DNA of 64,000 nt. Origin: Pseudonocardia humida (GTDB lineage Bacteria; Actinomycetota; Actinomycetes; Mycobacteriales; Pseudonocardiaceae). Location of the stretch: NCBI RefSeq assembly GCF_023898865.1, contig NZ_JAGSOV010000037.1, positions 153,195-217,194 of the forward strand, given 5' to 3'. The position numbers and the translations under genes are program-made. Positions within the stretch are counted from its first letter, which is position 1. Each line of letters opens with the position of its first letter. The notes beneath the pieces are model-generated. The model had not been told where the DNA came from, searched no databases, and saw only the letters and a program-made list of their open reading frames with translations. Positions 60,329 through 64,000 of this stretch are shown here, piece after piece.

Positions 60329-62163
60329 GAAGCCTTCCCCACCGGAACCGCGGCCTGCGGCTTGACGCCCGCGGCCAGCTTGCGGGCGCGTTCGGCCATC
60401 GCGTCGAGCCGGGCGATCTCGGCCTTGAGGTCGCGGATGCGCCGCTCCCGCTGGCTGGTGTCGGTCTTCACGGCGTTCTGCGCGGCCATCACCGACTGCG
60501 CGAGCGAGGTGCTGACCTCGTCGGCCAGGCTGGAGAAGTGGTCGCGCAGCGAGCGCTGGGTGCGCCGCAGCATGTCCCGCGAGCCCTTGCCCACCTGGAA
60601 CGTCACCTCGTCGATGTGCCTGCGGACGGCCTGCTTGGCGTCGCTCTTGCGCTTGGCCAGCAGGCGCTTGCGCTCGTCGCGGACGGTCTTGCCGCCGAAC
60701 AGGAGGCCGGCGCCCAGCGAGACCGGGTTGAGCAGGCCGAGGCCGGCCACCGTGGTCGCCATGCCGATCATCAGCATGCCGCCGTAGCCGCCGCGCATGC
60801 CGGTGAACAGCTTCTGCCCGACCCCGAACTTCTCGACCTCCGGCTTGGCCAGCGCCTCGACCTTGCCCGCGATGCTCTGCGACTGGTCGAAGCGCAGGTC
60901 CGGCAGCGGGATGTCGGCGCCCTCGGCGAAGTGCTCGGCCACCTGCCCGGCCAGGAAGCGGGCCCGCTCGGCCGCCCACACGAAGTTGGCCGAGGCCGCC
61001 GCGGCCACCTGCTGGTGCAGCCACTCGGAGAACTGCTCCCAGATGTCGGCCGGGTCGGCCGCGTCGATCAGCTCCTCGGCCTCCCGGCCGGTCGCGCGGA
61101 GCCGGTCGCGCAGGTCGTAGTCGATGTCGGACTGCAGGTCGGCCACCCCGTCGTTGAGGGTGATCTGCCAGCGCGACGTGCGCTGCTTGAGCTCGTCGGC
61201 CCGGGCCTTGGCCCGCTGCAGCTCCGAGACCAGCGCCGCGGCGCGCTCGGGGTTCTCCTGGGCGGCCAGCTCGGACTTGAACTCGGTGTTGAGCTGGTCG
61301 GCGACGGCGAGCACGTCCTGGCTGGTCGAGCGGCGGTCCAGGTCGTCGGCGCGGGCCACCACCCGGCGCAGCAGGAACTGGATGAGCTCGGTGAACCCGG
61401 ACTCCTCCATCAGCTCCTTGTCCTGGGTCTTCGCCGCGTGCAGCCGCAGCGCCGAGGAGATCGGCAGGATGTCGGCCTCGATCCCGGCGGTGCGCAGGTG
61501 GCCCTCGTTGAGCTCCCGGATCCGCCGCCAGTGCGGGTAGAGGTCGGTCTTGGTGAGCACGCAGGCCACGTTCGGGCACAGCGCCATCGCCGAGCGCAGG
61601 AACTCCAGCTCCGGGCCGGTGTACTCCTGGGCGGCGTCGGAGACCAGCAGCACGGCGTCCGCGCTGGGCAGCGCCGACATCGTGGCCGCGCCGTGCGCCG
61701 AGGCCAGCCCGCCGACACCGGGGGTGTCGACCAGGACCAGCCCGCCGGCCAGCAGCTTGCGGGGCAGCCCCACCTCGGCGTAGCTCAACCGGCTGCGGTT
61801 GCCCGGGTTGCCGCCCTCGGACACGTGCTCGGCCAGCTTGCCCACCGGGACCTCGGTGCGCTGCGGCGTGCCCTCGCCCTCCGGCTCGCGGACCACCCAC
61901 GCGACGGCGGTCTCGGCGTGCTTGACGACCGTCGGCACGGCGGTGGAGATGTCGTCGTCGACCGGGCAGACCGGGGCGTTCACCAGCGCGTTGACCAGCT
62001 GGCTCTTGCCCTGCTTGAACTCGCCGACGATGAGCACCCGGACGTCGGGGTCGATCAGCCGCTTGCGCGTGTGCTCGAGCCGACTGCCGAGGTCGGGGCG
62101 CCCGTACGCGGCGGTCGCCTTCAGGGCGAGGTCGACGAGCTCGACCGCTGCCGGAACCGCCAC
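60325..62163 (-). CDS. iniA: IniA-like dynamin GTPase
   Basis: 612 residues. P-loop VLIVGEFKQGKSQLVNALV (44-62), G2 around DDDISTAVPTVV, G3 LVDTPGVGG, G4 VLTKTDLY. Residues 270-440 are coiled, and 455-490 are hydrophobic (GGMLMIGMATTVAGLGLLNP...GAGLLFGG), likely a membrane-binding paddle; the C-terminus is again coiled. This matches mycobacterial IniA, a dynamin-like protein that fuses or repairs membranes. Its 4-bp overlap with iniC indicates coupled expression. It lies 167 bp downstream of the iniB-like gene with a hairpin between. Confidence 0.92.
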   Translation of the reverse strand: MAVPAAVELVDLALKATAAYGRPDLGSRLEHTRKRLIDPDVRVLIVGEFKQGKSQLVNALVNAPVCPVDDDISTAVPTVVKHAETAVAWVVREPEGEGTPQRTEVPVGKLAEHVSEGGNPGNRSRLSYAEVGLPRKLLAGGLVLVDTPGVGGLASAHGAATMSALPSADAVLLVSDAAQEYTGPELEFLRSAMALCPNVACVLTKTDLYPHWRRIRELNEGHLRTAGIEADILPISSALRLHAAKTQDKELMEESGFTELIQFLLRRVVARADDLDRRSTSQDVLAVADQLNTEFKSELAAQENPERAAALVSELQRAKARADELKQRTSRWQITLNDGVADLQSDIDYDLRDRLRATGREAEELIDAADPADIWEQFSEWLHQQVAAAASANFVWAAERARFLAGQVAEHFAEGADIPLPDLRFDQSQSIAGKVEALAKPEVEKFGVGQKLFTGMRGGYGGMLMIGMATTVAGLGLLNPVSLGAGLLFGGKTVRDERKRLLAKRKSDAKQAVRRHIDEVTFQVGKGSRDMLRRTQRSLRDHFSSLADEVSTSLAQSVMAAQNAVKTDTSQRERRIRDLKAEIARLDAMAERARKLAAGVKPQAAVPVGKAS

Positions 62164-62236
62164 GGCGTCCCCGCCTCCTCACGCTCGGCGCCGCGGACCG
62201 GGCCCGCGACGCGCTCCCCGGGCCGGCGACGCAGCC

Positions 62237-62274
62237 GGCCCCGCCACCGCGGGAACTCCCGGGTTGGCGGGGCC
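62237..62274 (-). terminator. hairpin between iniB-like and iniA genes
   Basis: GGCCCCGCCACCGCGGGA (62237-62254) pairs with TCCCGGGTTGGCGGGGCC (62257-62274) with two mismatches and a 2-nt loop. There is no T-run, so it may attenuate rather than stop, lowering iniAC relative to iniB. Confidence 0.6.
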
Positions 62275-62330
62275 GACAGTCGCATCCACGGCAGGTTACC
62301 CCGCGTGGCGGAGCGCCTCGTAGATGGTGC

Positions 62331-63242
62331 TCAGCTGAAGGTGGTCGAGTTGTCGATGCTGTTCTCGCTGTTGTCGTTGCCCGAGTCCTCGACCGAGTTG
62401 TCGGAGTTGTCCTGGAACGAGTCCTCGACGTCGACGTCCACATCGGTCTCGGTGTTGAACGAGTCGTTGACCGAGTTGTCGCTCTGGTCGTTGAACGAGT
62501 CGTTCACCGAGTTGTCGGTGTTGTCCACGGTCGAGTCGCCGCCGATGGCGATCGAGGAGCCGTCGTCGGCGCTGAAGTCGCCGCCGACGTCGACGCTGGT
62601 GGCGTCGCCGGAGCCGAACGAGGTGGTGTTGCCGTCGCCGGTGACGGCCTGGTTGTCGTCGCCGACCACGTTGCCGTCTCCGTCGCCGACGAGGTTGCCG
62701 TCGTTGTCGTCGCCGACGATGTTGCCGTCGCCGCGGACGTTTCCGTCGCCGACCTGGTTGTCGTCGCCGGTCACGATGGTGGAGCCGGAGATGTCGTCGC
62801 CCGCGGCCACCGCGCCGTCGCCGGAGGCCACGACCGAGTCGACGTCGATGTCCTGGTCGAAGTCGCCGCCACCGGTGTCGATCTGCTGGTTGATCGAGTT
62901 GTCGGTGATGGTGTCGCGGTCGTCGATGAAGTTGTTGGTGACGTAGTTGTTGATGTACTGGATGGCGGCCTCGTGCTCGGACTGGCCGGGGGCCGGCGCC
63001 GGCGCGGGGGGCGGCGGCGGGACGTGCACCTGCTGGTTGCCGCCGGTGTTGTAGTCGCGGCTGAAGTCCGCCTCCTGGTTGTCCTCGATGAGCACCAGCG
63101 CGTCGTGCACCTCGGCGGGCGAGATGCCCTCGAGGCCGCAGGAGGCCAGGTAGCCCTCGGGGTCGTCCTGGTAGGCGGCCAGGGCGTCGGGGTCGCGCAG
63201 CAGGCTGAGCAGGAACTCGATCAGCGAGGTCGAGGTGGTCAT
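62331..63242 (-). CDS. iniB: IniB-like Asp/Asn-rich protein
   Basis: 303 residues. The first 55 (TSLIEFLLSLLRDPDALAAYQDDPEGYLASCGLEGISPAEVHDALVLI) are the IniB N-terminal domain. Next come a Pro-rich hinge and a C-terminal 200-residue low-complexity region of GD(D/G)N and DNSVNDSFNDQSDNS repeats, very acidic, likely extended or beta-helical and repeating about every 8-20 residues. No signal peptide is visible. Its start has AGGAG 6-10 nt upstream. It heads the gene group, with a second copy upstream, and is followed by iniA. Mycobacterial IniB is Gly/Ala-rich, so the acidic repeats here are a different flavour. Confidence 0.85.
   Translation of the reverse strand: MTTSTSLIEFLLSLLRDPDALAAYQDDPEGYLASCGLEGISPAEVHDALVLIEDNQEADFSRDYNTGGNQQVHVPPPPPAPAPAPGQSEHEAAIQYINNYVTNNFIDDRDTITDNSINQQIDTGGGDFDQDIDVDSVVASGDGAVAAGDDISGSTIVTGDDNQVGDGNVRGDGNIVGDDNDGNLVGDGDGNVVGDDNQAVTGDGNTTSFGSGDATSVDVGGDFSADDGSSIAIGGDSTVDNTDNSVNDSFNDQSDNSVNDSFNTETDVDVDVEDSFQDNSDNSVEDSGNDNSENSIDNSTTFS
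62538..62741. repeat. 204-nt segment identical to 63797-64000
   Basis: The two iniB-like genes share an identical DNA segment (offset 1259 bp) that runs to the window edge, so it may be longer. Identity includes silent positions, indicating recent duplication or gene conversion. Confidence 0.85.
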
Positions 63243-63592
63243 CGCGTTCTCCTAGGTGTGTCGCTACCTGGTGCCGGGAGGCGGTCCCGGCGTCGTGGTG
63301 ACAAAGCTAGGGCGGGCGGTGCCCCGGGCCATCGGGGATCGGCCAGAGTCCGCTCACCGCGGTGCTTCGGGGTGCTGGGGCGCGATCGTAGGGGGATCGG
63401 GGGATCGCGCCGCCCGCAGCTGCGGGGTGTTCCGGGGTGGTCTGTGGACGTCGCAGGTCAGGTGGCCTGCGGCGAGCGGCGGATCACCCGGACGGGTCCC
63501 GGTGGGTGGGCGTGGCGCCGTCCGGCTCCGGACGCGCGTCGGCCCCGCCCTCCGCACGGGAGGACGGGGCCGACGCGGGTGCGCCCGGTGGG
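63243..63592. other. 350-bp spacer between two iniB-like genes
   Basis: It holds the terminator of the upstream copy on the right (63536-63576) and the promoter/leader of the inner copy on the left. A 7-bp-arm hairpin GCCGGGA/TCCCGGC lies at 63273-63291, in the probable leader of iniB, and an ACTAGCT-like AT-rich patch with a TAGCTT box (minus strand) lies near 63305. No other gene is supported. Confidence 0.4.
63536..63576 (-). terminator. 18-bp-arm hairpin after the outer iniB-like gene
   Basis: GCGTCGGCCCCGCCCTCC (63536-63553) and GGAGGACGGGGCCGACGC (63559-63576) pair with one mismatch over 18 bp, 17 bp after the stop codon at 63593. Confidence 0.8.
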
Positions 63593-64000
63593 TCAGGAGG
63601 TGAACGAGTTGTCCACGGAGTTGGAGCTGTTGTCGTTGAACGAGTCGTCCGTGGAGTTGTCGCTGTTGTCCTGGAACGAGTCGTCGATGTCGACGTCCAC
63701 GTCGGTGTCGTTGTTGAACGAGTCGTTGACCGAGTTGTCGCTCTGGTCGTTGAACGAGTCGTTCACCGAGTTGTCGCTGTTGTCGACCTGCGAGTTGCCG
63801 CCGATGGCGATCGAGGAGCCGTCGTCGGCGCTGAAGTCGCCGCCGACGTCGACGCTGGTGGCGTCGCCGGAGCCGAACGAGGTGGTGTTGCCGTCGCCGG
63901 TGACGGCCTGGTTGTCGTCGCCGACCACGTTGCCGTCTCCGTCGCCGACGAGGTTGCCGTCGTTGTCGTCGCCGACGATGTTGCCGTCGCCGCGGACGTT
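63593..64000 (-). CDS. second IniB-like protein (partial, 5' part outside window)
   Basis: C-terminal 135 residues of a second IniB-like protein, cut by the right edge. The first 68 or so (VRGDGNIVGDDNDGNLVGDG...SSIAIGG) are identical to the inner copy and the last 67 diverge slightly (NSQVDNSDNSVNDSFNDQSDNS...NSTDDSFNDNSSNSVDNSFTS). Same strand, same order, so a tandem duplication. Its N-terminus is not visible. It has its own terminator, so it may be expressed separately from iniB-iniA-iniC. Confidence 0.85.
   Translation of the reverse strand, partial: NVRGDGNIVGDDNDGNLVGDGDGNVVGDDNQAVTGDGNTTSFGSGDATSVDVGGDFSADDGSSIAIGGNSQVDNSDNSVNDSFNDQSDNSVNDSFNNDTDVDVDIDDSFQDNSDNSTDDSFNDNSSNSVDNSFTS

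Noticed and set aside
58829..62443. Fused 1204-residue IniC protein
   Set aside because: The extension is the iniA gene in another frame; the true start is the GTG at 60328 overlapping the iniA stop.

Overview
The window is a GC-rich (roughly 74-76% by eye), densely packed piece of an actinobacterial chromosome. Frequent GTG starts, strong codon-position GC bias, 4-bp GTGA/ATGA gene overlaps, leaderless promoters, Excalibur and Rv1733c-type proteins, a MAB_1171c-type membrane protein, FadE5, GTP-type PEP carboxykinase and an iniBAC-like locus all point to Mycobacteriales/Pseudonocardiales. I favour a member of the Pseudonocardiaceae (inference). I see no rRNA, tRNA, CRISPR array, integrase, transposase or phage gene.

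Layout. 1-7.5 kb: a two-subunit CoA-transferase (subunit B cut by the window edge), an aldo/keto reductase, a beta-helix membrane protein, an amino-hydrolase of the MTA/SAH-deaminase type, a NYN-domain protein and a PaaI-type thioesterase. 7.5-13.2 kb: a minus-strand accessory group with a chorismate-lyase-like protein, an unknown protein, a PLP-dependent histidine-decarboxylase-type enzyme and an unusual 880-residue membrane/proline-rich/beta-propeller protein. 13.8-16.2 kb: an ImmA/IrrE-like metallopeptidase, a MAB_1171c-type membrane protein and a convergent XRE regulator. 16.4-20.5 kb: bacterial nitric oxide synthase, trmB and two family-2 glycosyltransferases. 21-24 kb: tldD/tldE. 24-31.5 kb: alpha/beta hydrolase, small proteins, pckG, a 610-residue unknown protein, DUF3024 and AhpD-like genes. 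31.5-36.2 kb: Excalibur lipoprotein, glycosyltransferase, a polar amino-acid ABC transporter and an MT0933-antitoxin-like protein. 36.4-40 kb: a complete three-gene 2-oxoacid dehydrogenase operon. 40-48.2 kb: FxsA, Rv1733c-like, SIMPL, DUF1206, AAA ATPase, GroES-like, VanW-family and CBS proteins. 48.2-49.2 kb: a gene-free, mirror-symmetric repeat element. 49.2-58.7 kb: fadE5, a Tat-exported amidase, an IniR-like regulator, a META-type lipoprotein, a reductase with divergent MerR regulator, and a streptogrisin-type protease. 58.8-64 kb: iniC, iniA and two iniB-like genes, the outer one cut by the window edge.

How parts fit together. The strongest candidate for an under-described system is the cell-envelope-stress dynamin locus at 58.8-64 kb. 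Two bacterial dynamin-like GTPases sit behind duplicated, Asp/Asn-rich IniB-like proteins whose C-terminal coding DNA is identical over at least 204 nt. A large ATPase/LuxR regulator of the IniR type lies about 4 kb from iniC, separated by four genes. Other items worth pursuing are the roughly 1-kb inverted-repeat element at 48.2-49.2 kb, the histidine decarboxylase/chorismate-lyase-like group, and a possible leaderless 11-codon upstream ORF overlapping the NYN gene. Many intergenic hairpins act as candidate terminators between convergent genes. Several genes (thioesterase, tldD, ahpD-like, AAA ATPase, groES-like) have a TAnnnT box 6-7 nt before the start codon, as expected for leaderless mRNAs.
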